Shown piece after piece: positions 35,683-44,324 of a stretch of 64,000 nt of DNA. Source of the stretch: Marvinbryantia formatexigens (GTDB lineage Bacteria; Bacillota; Clostridia; Oscillospirales; Ruminococcaceae); contig JAETPU010000007.1 in NCBI GenBank assembly GCA_021771035.1, positions 88,734 through 152,733 on the forward strand, read 5' to 3'. The notes under the pieces are model-generated. The model saw nothing but the letters and a program-made list of their open reading frames with translations, did not search any database and had not been told where the DNA came from. A program made the position numbers and the translations under genes. Position 1 is the first letter of the stretch; every line of letters begins with the position of its first letter.

Positions 35683-35728
35683 GTACGCGGTAAACAATGA
35701 TTTTCCAAGGAAGAAGGATAGAAAACCA

Positions 35729-36517
35729 ATGATACTGGCAATTGATATTGGAAATACCAACATGGAATTCGGCGTGTGCGACAGCCAGCGGGTGGTGGCA
35801 ACGTTTCGCCTGGGGACAAACCGGGACATCACCTCCGACGAGGTGGGGCTGTTTGCCAGCCAGTTCTTCCTGATTCAGGGACTGGATAAAAGCCAAATCC
35901 AGGATGTGGTCATCACCTCAGTGGTGCCGCAGGTGATGTATTCCGTCACCAATGCCATCAAAAAGTATTTTAACCGCACCCCTCTGATTGTGGGGGAGAA
36001 CCTGCCCTTTCCCATTGCCAACCTCTATGACAATCCCAAGGAGGTGGGAGCGGATCGCTTGGTGAACGCGGTTGCCGCCTACCAGAAATACCATGCGCCC
36101 CTTGTCATCGTGGATTTCGGCACCGCCACCACCTTTGACGCCGTGGATGCCGACGGCGCCTATTTGGGCGGCGCTATCTATCCCGGCATCAAGATCTCCA
36201 TGGACGCCCTGTTCCAGAAGGCCTCCAAGCTCCCTAGGGTGGAACTGGTGAATCCGGGGAATGTAATTGGAAAAAATACGGTAAACAGTATGCAGTCCGG
36301 CGTGATCTACGGCTATGTGGGCGCGGTGAAAAATATTGTGGAGCTCATGAAGAACTCCCTGGGCAGCGAAACCGTGGTGGTGGCCACCGGCGGGCTTTCC
36401 AAGATGATAGGCAAGGAGTCCGGCGTGTTCGACCATATCGACAAGACCCTCACCCTGGAGGGGCTGATGATGCTGTACCGCATCTACCGGGAGACACAGG
36501 AGGGTTCCGGGCGCTGA
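35729..36517 (+). CDS. coaX: Type III pantothenate kinase
   Basis: Phosphorylates pantothenate, the first step of coenzyme A synthesis; type III enzymes belong to the ASKHA fold and are not inhibited by CoA. 262 aa: it starts MILAIDIGNTNMEFGV (phosphate-binding DIGNT), has GADRLVNAVAAY and IVDFGTATTFDAVDADGAYLGGAIYPG, and ends with VVATGGLSKMI. ATG 35729 is where the ASKHA strand begins; in-frame codons upstream are leader. Confidence 0.95.
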   Translation: MILAIDIGNTNMEFGVCDSQRVVATFRLGTNRDITSDEVGLFASQFFLIQGLDKSQIQDVVITSVVPQVMYSVTNAIKKYFNRTPLIVGENLPFPIANLYDNPKEVGADRLVNAVAAYQKYHAPLVIVDFGTATTFDAVDADGAYLGGAIYPGIKISMDALFQKASKLPRVELVNPGNVIGKNTVNSMQSGVIYGYVGAVKNIVELMKNSLGSETVVVATGGLSKMIGKESGVFDHIDKTLTLEGLMMLYRIYRETQEGSGR

Positions 36518-37442
36518 GCCTGCACCGCCGAAAACCGCCGGCTGTGCCGCGGGACTGCCGGTGCACTGTGTCATTTTTACCCCGAGCCCTGACAAAGGGG
36601 ACCGAGATGCACATAACGCATTCCCGCTTGGGCCCTGTGGTTTCCCCAGAAGGGGACTTTAAGAACGCGATTTTCAACCTTTTTGGCTGCGCTGCCGGCG
36701 GGGGAAAGCACGCAAGGGCTCAATGTTCCGGAGAGTACCTGGAGCGTTTCTTCGATAGTTTCCCAAACCCATATACCGAGGAATCGGCGCAAAAAAAGAG
36801 CCGCCTGCCCGGGGAAGGGGCTGGCGGCCAAAGGGAAATAAAACTGGGGAAGTGAAAGGGTTAATGAAGGGAGTTGCGTGCTTGTCTTCCTTTTTCCGCT
36901 GGGAAGAACGGAACAAGGGCACGGGGGAAACCCCCATGCGGGATTGCAGGGGAAGCAATCCTTCGACAAGGATTACTATACCATAATTAGAAATATTTGT
37001 AAATCCTTTTTTTGGAAATTTTTAAAATTTCTTTTTTTGACCGCTGACAGTTGCTTGTCATGGGCAGGCGTCCCGAGGCCTTTGGACTATTGGCATCAGG
37101 AGAAGAAACCCCCAGTGCTCCTATTTTGCAGCACCAAGTGAACCCCATTCCCGGTTTGAACCGATGGACGGGTTGCGGGGCGGCCCTTGAGGGAGCTTGC
37201 TCTCTGGACTAATGCTGCCGGGGATTTTTCAGGTGCGCGATGGGCAGGCGGGGCGCCGAAGGGGAATACTCAGCCGCTGCCGGCTCGGCGGGCATCAAAG
37301 CGAATACAATAAGTGGGGTGGCCTGGGGCTCCCTCACAGGAAACCCGGCGGTGTGCCGCAAGGATACTGCGGAAAGATTTATCGTTGGCTGGAAGCGCCC
37401 GCAGGGCATATTTATATGAGAGTGAAAGTGAGAACAAGAGGA
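36518..37442. other. 0.9-kb region without a recognisable gene
   Basis: It contains an AT-rich patch (about 36970-37035) and a lone TACAAT near 37305 that may be the -10 of the amidohydrolase gene. No coding frame, RNA or repeat could be supported. Confidence 0.45.
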
Positions 37443-38615
37443 ATGGATATCATTCATGCACGGCTTTATACCATGGCCGGCCCGGTGATTGAGGACGGTT
37501 ACCTGCGAATCCGGGACGGCGTTATTGCGCAGCTGGGCCCTATGGAGGAATACCCCGGGGGCGCTCAGGAACAGCTGGATGTCAAGGGAAACCTGGTGTG
37601 CCCCGGCTTTGTGGACGCCCATTCCCATCTGGGAATTTGGGAGGATCAGCTGGATCACCAGGACGACACCAACGAGTGTACGGATCCCTGTACGCCTCAG
37701 CTCAGAGGGCTGGATGCGGTCAATCCGCTGGATCCATGTTTTCAGGAGGCGCTTTTGGCGGGGGTCACCACCGTGATTACCGGCCCGGGCAGCGCAAACC
37801 CCATCGGCGGACAGATGTGCGCTGTGAAAACCTGGGGACGCCGGGTGGACGATATGGTTCTCAGGGAGCCGCTGGCTGTCAAGTTTGCCTTTGGGGAGAA
37901 TCCCAAAAATGTCTACCAGGAAAATAATCAGGCGCCCACTACCCGCATGGCAACGGCGGCGCTGATACGGGAGGAGCTGAAAAAGGCCCAGCGCTATTGG
38001 GAGGATTTGCAGCGTTCCCAGGAGGATGAGGAGATCGATCCTCCGGAATTTGATTTTAAATGCGAAGCGCTCATTCCGCTTTTGGAGGGGAAAATCCAGG
38101 CTCATATGCACGCCCACCGTACGGATGATATCTTCACGGCCATCCGGATCGCCAAAGAGTTTCATCTGGACTATGTTCTGGTCCATGCCACGGCGGGGCA
38201 TCTGGCCGCGGATTTACTCAAAGCGGAAAACGCCCGGGTTATTTCAGGGCCGTTTTTGGAGTCCCGCGTGAAACCGGAGCTGGCGGATTTGAGCATCCGC
38301 AACCCGGTGCGCCTGATTGAGGCGGGAGTGCCCACCGCCATCTGTACGGATCACCCCTGCAAGCCCCAGCAGCTGTTGGCGCTCTGCGCCGCCTATACGG
38401 TGCGGGAAGGGATGGATCCTATGCAGGCGCTGGCGTGCATCACCAGTACGCCGGCTCAAATCTGCGGGCTGGACAGCCGTGTGGGAAGCCTGGCTGTGGG
38501 CAGGGATGCGGATTTGCAGGTGTATGAGATGGATCCGCTCTCGCTGATGGCCCGCCCGTGCATGGTGTTCTTAGAGGGCAGGCTGGTGGTAAAGGATTCA
38601 AAGCCGGTGCGGTGA
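37443..38615 (+). CDS. Metal-dependent amidohydrolase (imidazolonepropionase/dihydroorotase-like)
   Basis: 390 aa. Amidohydrolase superfamily: a beta-sandwich start (IIHARLYTMAGPVIEDGYLRI), metal site VCPGFVDAHSHLGIWED, catalytic-region HMHAHRTDDIF, VLVHATAGH, and Asp in AICTDHPCKP. The pattern GIWEDQLDHQDDTNE matches a Clostridia/Thermotogae group of uncharacterised amidohydrolases sometimes annotated as imidazolonepropionase-related; the substrate is unknown. The start is uncertain: ATG 37443 gives the usual N-terminus, but AGAGGA is very close to it, and ATG 37416 or GTG 37428 are possible. It is 27 nt upstream of the fumarase subunit. Confidence 0.82.
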   Translation: MDIIHARLYTMAGPVIEDGYLRIRDGVIAQLGPMEEYPGGAQEQLDVKGNLVCPGFVDAHSHLGIWEDQLDHQDDTNECTDPCTPQLRGLDAVNPLDPCFQEALLAGVTTVITGPGSANPIGGQMCAVKTWGRRVDDMVLREPLAVKFAFGENPKNVYQENNQAPTTRMATAALIREELKKAQRYWEDLQRSQEDEEIDPPEFDFKCEALIPLLEGKIQAHMHAHRTDDIFTAIRIAKEFHLDYVLVHATAGHLAADLLKAENARVISGPFLESRVKPELADLSIRNPVRLIEAGVPTAICTDHPCKPQQLLALCAAYTVREGMDPMQALACITSTPAQICGLDSRVGSLAVGRDADLQVYEMDPLSLMARPCMVFLEGRLVVKDSKPVR

Positions 38616-38642
38616 GGCCGGGCCAAAAGGGGAAGGGTAACG

Positions 38643-39485
38643 ATGAGAGAATTAAGCGTAGAGACAATCAGTCAGGCTGTGCGGGAACTGTGTATTAAAG
38701 CTAACCGGGTGCTGCCCGATGATGTAAAGGAGCAGATGCAGTGCGCCCTGTGCCGGGAGAGAGATCCCCTGGCCCGCAGTGTGCTGGGGGATCTGGTAGA
38801 GAATTTCCGGCAGGCCCAGGCGCTGTCCCTTCCGGTGTGCCAGGATACGGGGATGGCGGTGGTGTTCCTGGAAATCGGCCAGCAGGTGTTCCTCACCGGC
38901 GGGGATTTAACCCAGGCGGTCAACGAGGGGGTGCGCCAGGGCTATCTGCAGGGGCTGCTGCGCTGCTCGGTCGTTGAGGATCCGCTCAACCGGGAGAACA
39001 CCGGGGACAATACCCCGGCGGTAATTCATACCCAGATTGTCCCGGGGGATGCTGTGAAGGTACTGGTGGCGCCCAAGGGGTTCGGCAGTGAAAATATGAG
39101 TTCCCTGAAAATGTTCACCCCTGCCGCGGGCCCCCAAGAGATTATCAGCTGGGTGGCGGACTGCGTGTGCGGTGCCGGAGGGAACCCCTGCCCGCCCGTC
39201 GTGGTGGGCGTGGGGATCGGCGGCACCTTCGAATATTGCGCGTACCTGGCAAAGAAGGCGTTGTGCCGCGGGCTCACCAGCCCCAACCCGAATCCCTTCT
39301 ATGCCGATATGGAGCGGCAGATCCTTGCACGCCTCAATGAAACCGGCGTGGGGCCCCAGGGCTTCGGCGGAGACACCACCTGCCTGGGAGTGTGTATCGA
39401 AACCTATCCCACGCACATTGCCGGACTGCCGGTGGCGGTGAATATGGGCTGCCACGTGACCCGCCATGCTCAAATCGTTCTGTAA
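38643..39485 (+). CDS. Class I fumarate hydratase/tartrate dehydratase, alpha subunit
   Basis: 280 aa, the N-terminal [4Fe-4S] half of two-subunit class I hydro-lyases. Three Cys candidates for the cluster are present, in LPVCQDTGMAVVF (near 62), GGDTTCLGV (near 245) and VNMGCHVTRH (near 270). Substrate-contact stretches SENMSSLKMFTPAAG and GVGIGGTFEYCAYLAKKAL are intact. The reaction would be fumarate/malate (or tartrate) hydration. The beta subunit that normally follows directly is absent; a terminator and opposite-strand genes come next. Either the partner lies elsewhere or this is a solo subunit. Confidence 0.92.
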   Translation: MRELSVETISQAVRELCIKANRVLPDDVKEQMQCALCRERDPLARSVLGDLVENFRQAQALSLPVCQDTGMAVVFLEIGQQVFLTGGDLTQAVNEGVRQGYLQGLLRCSVVEDPLNRENTGDNTPAVIHTQIVPGDAVKVLVAPKGFGSENMSSLKMFTPAAGPQEIISWVADCVCGAGGNPCPPVVVGVGIGGTFEYCAYLAKKALCRGLTSPNPNPFYADMERQILARLNETGVGPQGFGGDTTCLGVCIETYPTHIAGLPVAVNMGCHVTRHAQIVL

Positions 39486-39580
39486 AGAAGCTGGCTTTCC
39501 ATATGCTGCGGCGGTATCCGTACAGGAATCTGCAACCGCCTGCAGGGGCACAAGTAAAATTCGCTCACGGAATACGGCAT

Positions 39581-39617
39581 AAAACCCGCCTGGGAGATTT
39601 CCCGGGCGGGTTTTGCT
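39581..39617. terminator. Terminator after the fumarase subunit
   Basis: AAAACCCGCC/GGCGGGTTTT with an inner GGG/CCC and an AGATTT loop. It is symmetric, so it may also serve the opposing acetyltransferase genes. Confidence 0.85.
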
Positions 39618-39664
39618 TTGCCGCTTATCTTGACCGTTGATCGGCCGGCTTTGCTTCCGACATC

Positions 39665-40126
39665 TCAAAAATGATATTCCATGATGTGTTCCCCTTTGCT
39701 ATCGTATTTTCCGTTAAACTGGAAACCAATCTGCTGATAAAGTTTGATTGCATGGGGATTATTTTCATACACACTAAGATATACTGTGTCGCTTTGATAT
39801 TCTGTATGCAATCTTTCAAGAAGTAAAAGTACCGACTGCTTTCCGTATCCTTTTCCCTGATACTTTTTGTCAATCAGTAGGCGATCCAGCCACAGCTGCC
39901 CCGGAACTGGTTCCGGAAAATAGCCGTACATGGCAAAACCTATCAAAATGTCGTTATCATAAATACCAACAGGCCGCCACAGCTCTAATTCGTCGGCTTC
40001 TTGCAAGCACTCGCTTACGCTCTCAATAAAACCCGCTTGTTCCGAAAAGACAGTCAAGCCCTCAACTTCCTTGCGGTTTTCGCCGCTTACTGACTTAAAA
40101 TGTATTCTTTTATTATTCTTACTCAT
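39665..40126 (-). CDS. GNAT-family N-acetyltransferase
   Basis: 153 aa. GNAT fold with the acetyl-CoA motif LLIDKKYQGKGYGKQSVLLLLERL (about residues 85-108) and YENNPHAIKLYQQIGFQ near the end. The arrangement and the EADELELWRPVGIYDND stretch resemble the BltD/spermidine-acetyltransferase group; the substrate is not proven. ATG 40126 follows GAGAGGA. It lies 16 nt downstream of another GNAT gene. Base composition is clearly AT-richer than neighbouring genes, which suggests transfer. Confidence 0.85.
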   Translation of the reverse strand: MSKNNKRIHFKSVSGENRKEVEGLTVFSEQAGFIESVSECLQEADELELWRPVGIYDNDILIGFAMYGYFPEPVPGQLWLDRLLIDKKYQGKGYGKQSVLLLLERLHTEYQSDTVYLSVYENNPHAIKLYQQIGFQFNGKYDSKGEHIMEYHF

Positions 40127-40142
40127 ACTGTTTTCCTCTCTC

Positions 40143-40760
40143 TTAATTTTCATAGATAAAAAACAAAATGTCCTTTGGATTACCATTGAGCTGTAAGGTT
40201 ACTTTCTCTGTTCCACACCGAAGCATATTCTGCCGTTCATAAAAGCCATAGTTGCAAGTGGTATCTGTATATACATAGAAATGCTCAATGCTCTCACTTT
40301 TCATATAGTTTAGAAAGCGGTTATACAATTCTTTACCAATTCCCAAACTGCGATACTCCGGATGTATGGCAAAAAAAGACAATTCGCCTCCGTAATCCTG
40401 TGACTGCGCGGACAGGAGCTTTTCATAAATTTTATCGACTTCCTTAAAAAAATCTCTTGCTCTGCGTCCTTCTGCTGTCAGGGAAAGCGTAAGTAAGTCC
40501 CATCTTGCCTGTATTTGAAACTTTAAGTGCCTATGGGAGCTATGAAGATGATTCCCCATAATAACCCCTATAGGCTTCCCGTTATCGAAAGCTACTTGCG
40601 TAAAAGTCTGCTCTGCCAGGCATAACCGCAAATAGGCGTTGGATAGTCTGACAGCAGTAGCAGGAGTATAAGTTTTTTCGTATCCCCATGTGATATTGAT
40701 TATATCAGAGAGAGGTTTAAAATCTTGTGATAGATAAGGGCGATAACTAATTTTGTTCAT
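40143..40760 (-). CDS. GNAT-family N-acetyltransferase
   Basis: 205 aa. GNAT domain in the second half: LSFFAIHPEYRSLGIGKELYNRFLNYM holds the acetyl-CoA loop (RSLGIGK), and YGFYERQNM marks the last strand and helix. The N-terminal part (SYRPYLSQDFKPLSDIIN) is a usual GNAT start. Substrate unknown. ATG 40760 follows AGGAGG with ideal spacing. It is the first gene of the AT-rich two-gene unit. Confidence 0.85.
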   Translation of the reverse strand: MNKISYRPYLSQDFKPLSDIINITWGYEKTYTPATAVRLSNAYLRLCLAEQTFTQVAFDNGKPIGVIMGNHLHSSHRHLKFQIQARWDLLTLSLTAEGRRARDFFKEVDKIYEKLLSAQSQDYGGELSFFAIHPEYRSLGIGKELYNRFLNYMKSESIEHFYVYTDTTCNYGFYERQNMLRCGTEKVTLQLNGNPKDILFFIYEN

Positions 40761-41308
40761 TGAAATACCTCCTAAAAGAAAAAAAGAACCGGACAAAACA
40801 GGAAACATAACAACTGCCTTCCAACGAAACCGTACGCGGTAACATCATACGCAATTTGTTTGTTTTACCTATTTTGCTCGGTTCATGTAGATACGCCACA
40901 TCACCTAATTGTCTTCAGCTTACTATAATTAAACAATTTTGTCAAGCAATGCCGGCTATTTCCGCCCTCGCTGTGGGTTTGGGTTTTCAGCAAGCCCCAC
41001 TTCTGTGCAACCCTTTTGAGCCACTTCTTTTCTGCGTCTGACAGTTTCTTGTAATTCAGTTTGACATAATTTATAAATCACCAAACTGAATGGGAAGGCA
41101 TAGGATAAGTTAGAACCTCCCGGGAGAGGAAACCCGTTTTCCAAAACACCGGGAAGTCAGGATTATGAAGAAAACGGGAGGAGCTTTCAGCGGCACACCT
41201 AAGGGCTTTGCCAAAAGAGGATGCCGGAGGGCTTTTCCTGATTGCTGGAACCTGAAAAGCCGGGAAACCCGGAATAAGACAGCCCCAAGAAAGGGAAAGG
41301 TGATGCAG
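40761..41308. other. AT-rich intergenic region
   Basis: It holds a probable minus-strand promoter (40922-40949) and the leader of the ABC importer operon. No known riboswitch was recognised before the importer. Confidence 0.5.
40922..40949 (-). promoter_or_regulatory. Possible promoter of the acetyltransferase pair
   Basis: On the minus strand TTGCTT (40944-40949), a 16-bp spacer and TATAGT (40922-40927). Confidence 0.45.
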
Positions 41309-42079
41309 ATGGAAAGTGAGGTGCTCCGTCTGGAGCATATCATGCAAAAATACCAGGCGCCCAATGGAGAAATCACCGCCATACAGGATGTCAGCTTTTC
41401 TGTTAAGGAGGGTGAGTTTGTCAGCTTGGTTGGGCCCTCTGGGTGCGGCAAATCCACTCTGCTCTCGATTGTAGCGGGGCTAATCCCCGCCACCAGCGGA
41501 GAGCTGACGCTCTATCGTCACCCGGTCTGCGGAAACAGCCCGGAAATCGGATATATGCTGCAGAAGGATAACCTGCTGGATTGGCGCTCCATTTATAAAA
41601 ATGTAACGCTGGGCTTGGAACTTCGGGGCATGATGACCCAGGAAAATATCGATTACGTTCTGGAACTGCTCAATACCTATGGCCTCTACGAATTTAAGGA
41701 TAAATACCCCTCACAGCTCTCCGGCGGAATGCGGCAGCGGGCGGCACTCATCCGCACCCTGGCGATTCGGCCGAAGCTTCTGCTGCTGGATGAGGCGTTT
41801 TCCGCGTTGGATTACCAGACGCGGCTGGCGGTGACGGACGATGTATACCGGATTCTCAAGAATGAGCACAAAACGGCTTTGATCGTCACTCACGATATTC
41901 CGGAGAGTATCAGTATGTCCGACCGGGTTGTCGTACTGTCCAACAGGCCGTCCACCGTGCGCAGAATTGTTCCCATCACCTTCGGGCTGGAGGACAGAAC
42001 TCCGCTGAAGTGCCGGGAACAGCCTGAGTTCAGCCGGTATTTCAATGAAATTTGGAAAGAGCTTGATGTCCATGTATAA
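41309..42079 (+). CDS. ABC importer ATP-binding protein (SsuB/TauB/NrtD type)
   Basis: 256 aa. Walker A GPSGCGKST, Q-loop YMLQKDNLLDW (the 'LLPW'-like variant of this family), signature LSGGMRQRAALIRTL, Walker B LLLLDEAFSALD and switch His in IVTHDIPES are intact. It powers uptake of a small organic anion or a related solute (sulfonates, nitrate, thiamine precursors). ATG 41309 has better spacing from AAAGGTG than ATG 41303. It overlaps the permease gene by 14 nt. Confidence 0.92.
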   Translation: MESEVLRLEHIMQKYQAPNGEITAIQDVSFSVKEGEFVSLVGPSGCGKSTLLSIVAGLIPATSGELTLYRHPVCGNSPEIGYMLQKDNLLDWRSIYKNVTLGLELRGMMTQENIDYVLELLNTYGLYEFKDKYPSQLSGGMRQRAALIRTLAIRPKLLLLDEAFSALDYQTRLAVTDDVYRILKNEHKTALIVTHDIPESISMSDRVVVLSNRPSTVRRIVPITFGLEDRTPLKCREQPEFSRYFNEIWKELDVHV

Positions 42080-42899
42080 GCCGATTGTATCAAAAGAACA
42101 CGAAGTTTACCTCAAAAAAAGGAAGCGTAAAAAACTGATGATTCTGATTAGCCAAATCCTGATTGTGGTGTTGGGCATTGCGCTATGGGAAATTCTGGCC
42201 GACGTGGGGGTTATCGACAGCTTTATCATGAGCCAGCCCTCCCGGATTGTGGATACCTTTGCCAATTTGGCCAACAACGATCTGCTGACCCACCTGGGCG
42301 TGACCTGTTATGAAACCCTGGTAGGGTTTTTATTGGGAACCGTGATGGGCACCCTGACCGCCATTATCCTGTGGTGGAGCGAAACTCTCTCGAAAATCAG
42401 CGAACCGTTCCTGGTGGTGCTCAATTCCCTTCCTAAAATTGCCCTGGGCCCGGTCATTATTATCTGGGTCGGCGCCGGGACACAGGCCATCATTGTCATG
42501 GCCCTGGCCATTTCCCTGATTGTCACGATCCTGGAGATGCTCAACGGGTTTCTCAACACGGATAAAGAGCTTATCCGCATGGTGCAGACCTTTGGGGCCA
42601 ACCGGATTCAGATCTTCACCAAGGTGGTGTTCCCCTCCAATATCCATACGCTGTTCAATTCCCTGAAGGTCAATATCGGCCTGTCGCTGGTGGGCGTGAT
42701 TGCGGGGGAGTTCCTGGTCTCCAAGGCGGGGCTGGGGTATCTGATTGTCTATGGCGGGCAGGTCTTTAAGCTGGATTTGGTGATGACCAGCGTCATTATC
42801 CTGGCGGTGGTGGCCGCGCTCATGTACGAAGCGGTCGTACTGCTGGAGCGCTGGGTTACCCGGCGGCTCAGCCATACCGCCGCCCCTGCCAAAAAATAG
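42066..42899 (+). CDS. ABC importer permease (SsuC/TauC type)
   Basis: 277 aa, about six membrane helices. It has the binding-protein-dependent permease motif FLNTDKELIRMVQTFGANRIQIFTKVVFPSNI (EAA loop) around residues 165-200, which docks to the ATPase. The N-terminus is short and very basic (KKRKRKK). The start at 42066, inside the ATPase gene, implies translational coupling. The closing helix ends VVLLERWVTRRL, as in SsuC. Confidence 0.92.
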   Translation: MSMYKPIVSKEHEVYLKKRKRKKLMILISQILIVVLGIALWEILADVGVIDSFIMSQPSRIVDTFANLANNDLLTHLGVTCYETLVGFLLGTVMGTLTAIILWWSETLSKISEPFLVVLNSLPKIALGPVIIIWVGAGTQAIIVMALAISLIVTILEMLNGFLNTDKELIRMVQTFGANRIQIFTKVVFPSNIHTLFNSLKVNIGLSLVGVIAGEFLVSKAGLGYLIVYGGQVFKLDLVMTSVIILAVVAALMYEAVVLLERWVTRRLSHTAAPAKK

Positions 42900-43117
42900 G
42901 GCGCCTGCGGGCGCCGCCTGAGGCGTTCCGGGCCATGGGCTCCGGAAAGCCCGCGCTGGTTTTTAATGCTGGTTCATAGCGCTTGGATGGTACAACGCCC
43001 GGCGGGCTGCCCGAAAAAAGCTGAAAAACGTCTTTGCAGCGCCGCCGGCGGTTTTGCCGTCCATAGGCTATCCAATAGAGCCCAAGTACCCCAAACTTTA
43101 TTAGGAGGAATGACTCA

Positions 43118-44137
43118 GTGAAAAAAAGCGGTAGAATTCTGGCACTGATTCTGGCAGGAGCGCTCACCGGCGCCCTGGCGGGATGCAGCTCCACCCAGAA
43201 GGAAGGCGAAAAAAAGCTGCAGACCATCAATGTGAGCGAAGTGACCCATTCCGTCTTCTATGCGCCTCAGTATGTTGCCATCAACAAGGGGTTCTTTGAG
43301 AAGCGCGGGCTCAAGCTGGAGCTTACGGACGGCCAGGGCGCCGACAAGGTGATGGCAGCGGTTCTCTCCGGGAGCATGGATATCGGCTTTGCCGGCCCTG
43401 AGAGCACGATTTACGTCTACAACGAGGGACGTCAGGATTATCCCAAGGTATTTGCCCAGCTCACCCAGAGGGACGGCTCCTTCCTGGTGGGGCGCGAAAA
43501 GGATGACTCCTTCACCTGGGATAAGCTGAGGGATAAGGTGGTGCTGCCGGGCAGAAAGGGCGGCGTGCCCTATATGGCCCTGGAGTATGTCATCAAGCAG
43601 AACGGCCTGGTCCCCGGCGAAACGGTGACTTTGGACGACAGCATCCAGTTTGCTCTGATGGCCGGAGCCTTTACAGCCGGCACCGGCGATTATGTGACCA
43701 TCTTTGAACCCACCGCAACCGAGATGGAAAAACAGGGCAAGGGATACATTGTAGCCTCTGTGGGTGAGGAAGCGGGCGAAATTCCCTATACCGCGTATTT
43801 TACCAGCCAGAGCTATATGCAGGAGCATCCGGATGTGGTTCAGAGCTTTACCGACGCCATCTATGAGGGCCAGCAGTGGGTGAGCACCCACACGGCCAAG
43901 GAGATTGCCGAGGTCATTCACCCGTCCTTCTCCGATACGGATTTGGATGTTCTGGAGACCGTTGTGCAGCGCTACCTGGATATCGGCGCCTGGAGCGAAA
44001 CGCCCGTGATGAAGGAGGAATCCTTCCAGCGGCTGCAAACGGTGATGGAGAGCGCCGGGGAGCTCAATCAAAAGGCTGATTTTGATAAGATTGTCGATAA
44101 CTCCTTTGCGCAGAAGGCTGTGGAATCTGCAAAATAG
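43118..44137 (+). CDS. ABC importer substrate-binding lipoprotein (NMT1/SsuA-like)
   Basis: 339 aa. Lipoprotein signal with lipobox LAGC near residue 22. The mature part has the NMT1/periplasmic-binding type II pattern: EVTHSVFYAPQYVAINKGFFEKRGLKLEL, then GADKVMAAVLSGSMDIGFAGPES. The strict 'YAPQYVAINKGFF' opening is shared by pyrimidine-precursor, nitrate and sulfonate binders, so the ligand is not fixed. GTG 43118 follows AGGAGG. It is separated from the permease by 218 nt, more than usual, but is on the same strand. Confidence 0.9.
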   Translation: MKKSGRILALILAGALTGALAGCSSTQKEGEKKLQTINVSEVTHSVFYAPQYVAINKGFFEKRGLKLELTDGQGADKVMAAVLSGSMDIGFAGPESTIYVYNEGRQDYPKVFAQLTQRDGSFLVGREKDDSFTWDKLRDKVVLPGRKGGVPYMALEYVIKQNGLVPGETVTLDDSIQFALMAGAFTAGTGDYVTIFEPTATEMEKQGKGYIVASVGEEAGEIPYTAYFTSQSYMQEHPDVVQSFTDAIYEGQQWVSTHTAKEIAEVIHPSFSDTDLDVLETVVQRYLDIGAWSETPVMKEESFQRLQTVMESAGELNQKADFDKIVDNSFAQKAVESAK

Positions 44138-44158
44138 TAAAATACAAACCATGGCGGC

Positions 44159-44192
44159 GGCCCGTCCGGGGAATACTCCGGGCGGGCTTATT
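44159..44192 (+). terminator. Probable terminator of the importer operon
   Basis: Stem GCCCGTCCGG/CCGGGCGGGC with a loose inner part; the T-tract is interrupted (TTATTGTCTGG), so strength is uncertain. Confidence 0.5.
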
Positions 44193-44226
44193 GTCTGGTT
44201 TTTTGTATAGGCCCTGCAAACATTCA

Positions 44227-44255
44227 TTGAAAAAACCATCCGGGTATAGTACAAT
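44227..44255 (+). promoter_or_regulatory. Promoter of the phosphoesterase-like gene
   Basis: TTGAAA (44227-44232), a 17-bp spacer and TACAAT (44250-44255). Confidence 0.7.
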
Positions 44256-44324
44256 GAACATAAAGATTGCGGATGTACCGGCTGGACTCTCAGTGGTTGC
44301 GCTGGCAGAAAAGGGGGAGGGCGA

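Larger units (their letters stand above)
35197..35728. other. Intergenic region and coaX leader
   Basis: Contains the strong coaX promoter (35483-35510) and a 218-nt leader with a terminator-like hairpin (35648-35682). Confidence 0.6.

Noticed and set aside
41040..41308. TPP, cobalamin or other known riboswitch before the ABC importer
   Set aside because: None of the conserved core motifs could be found by eye.
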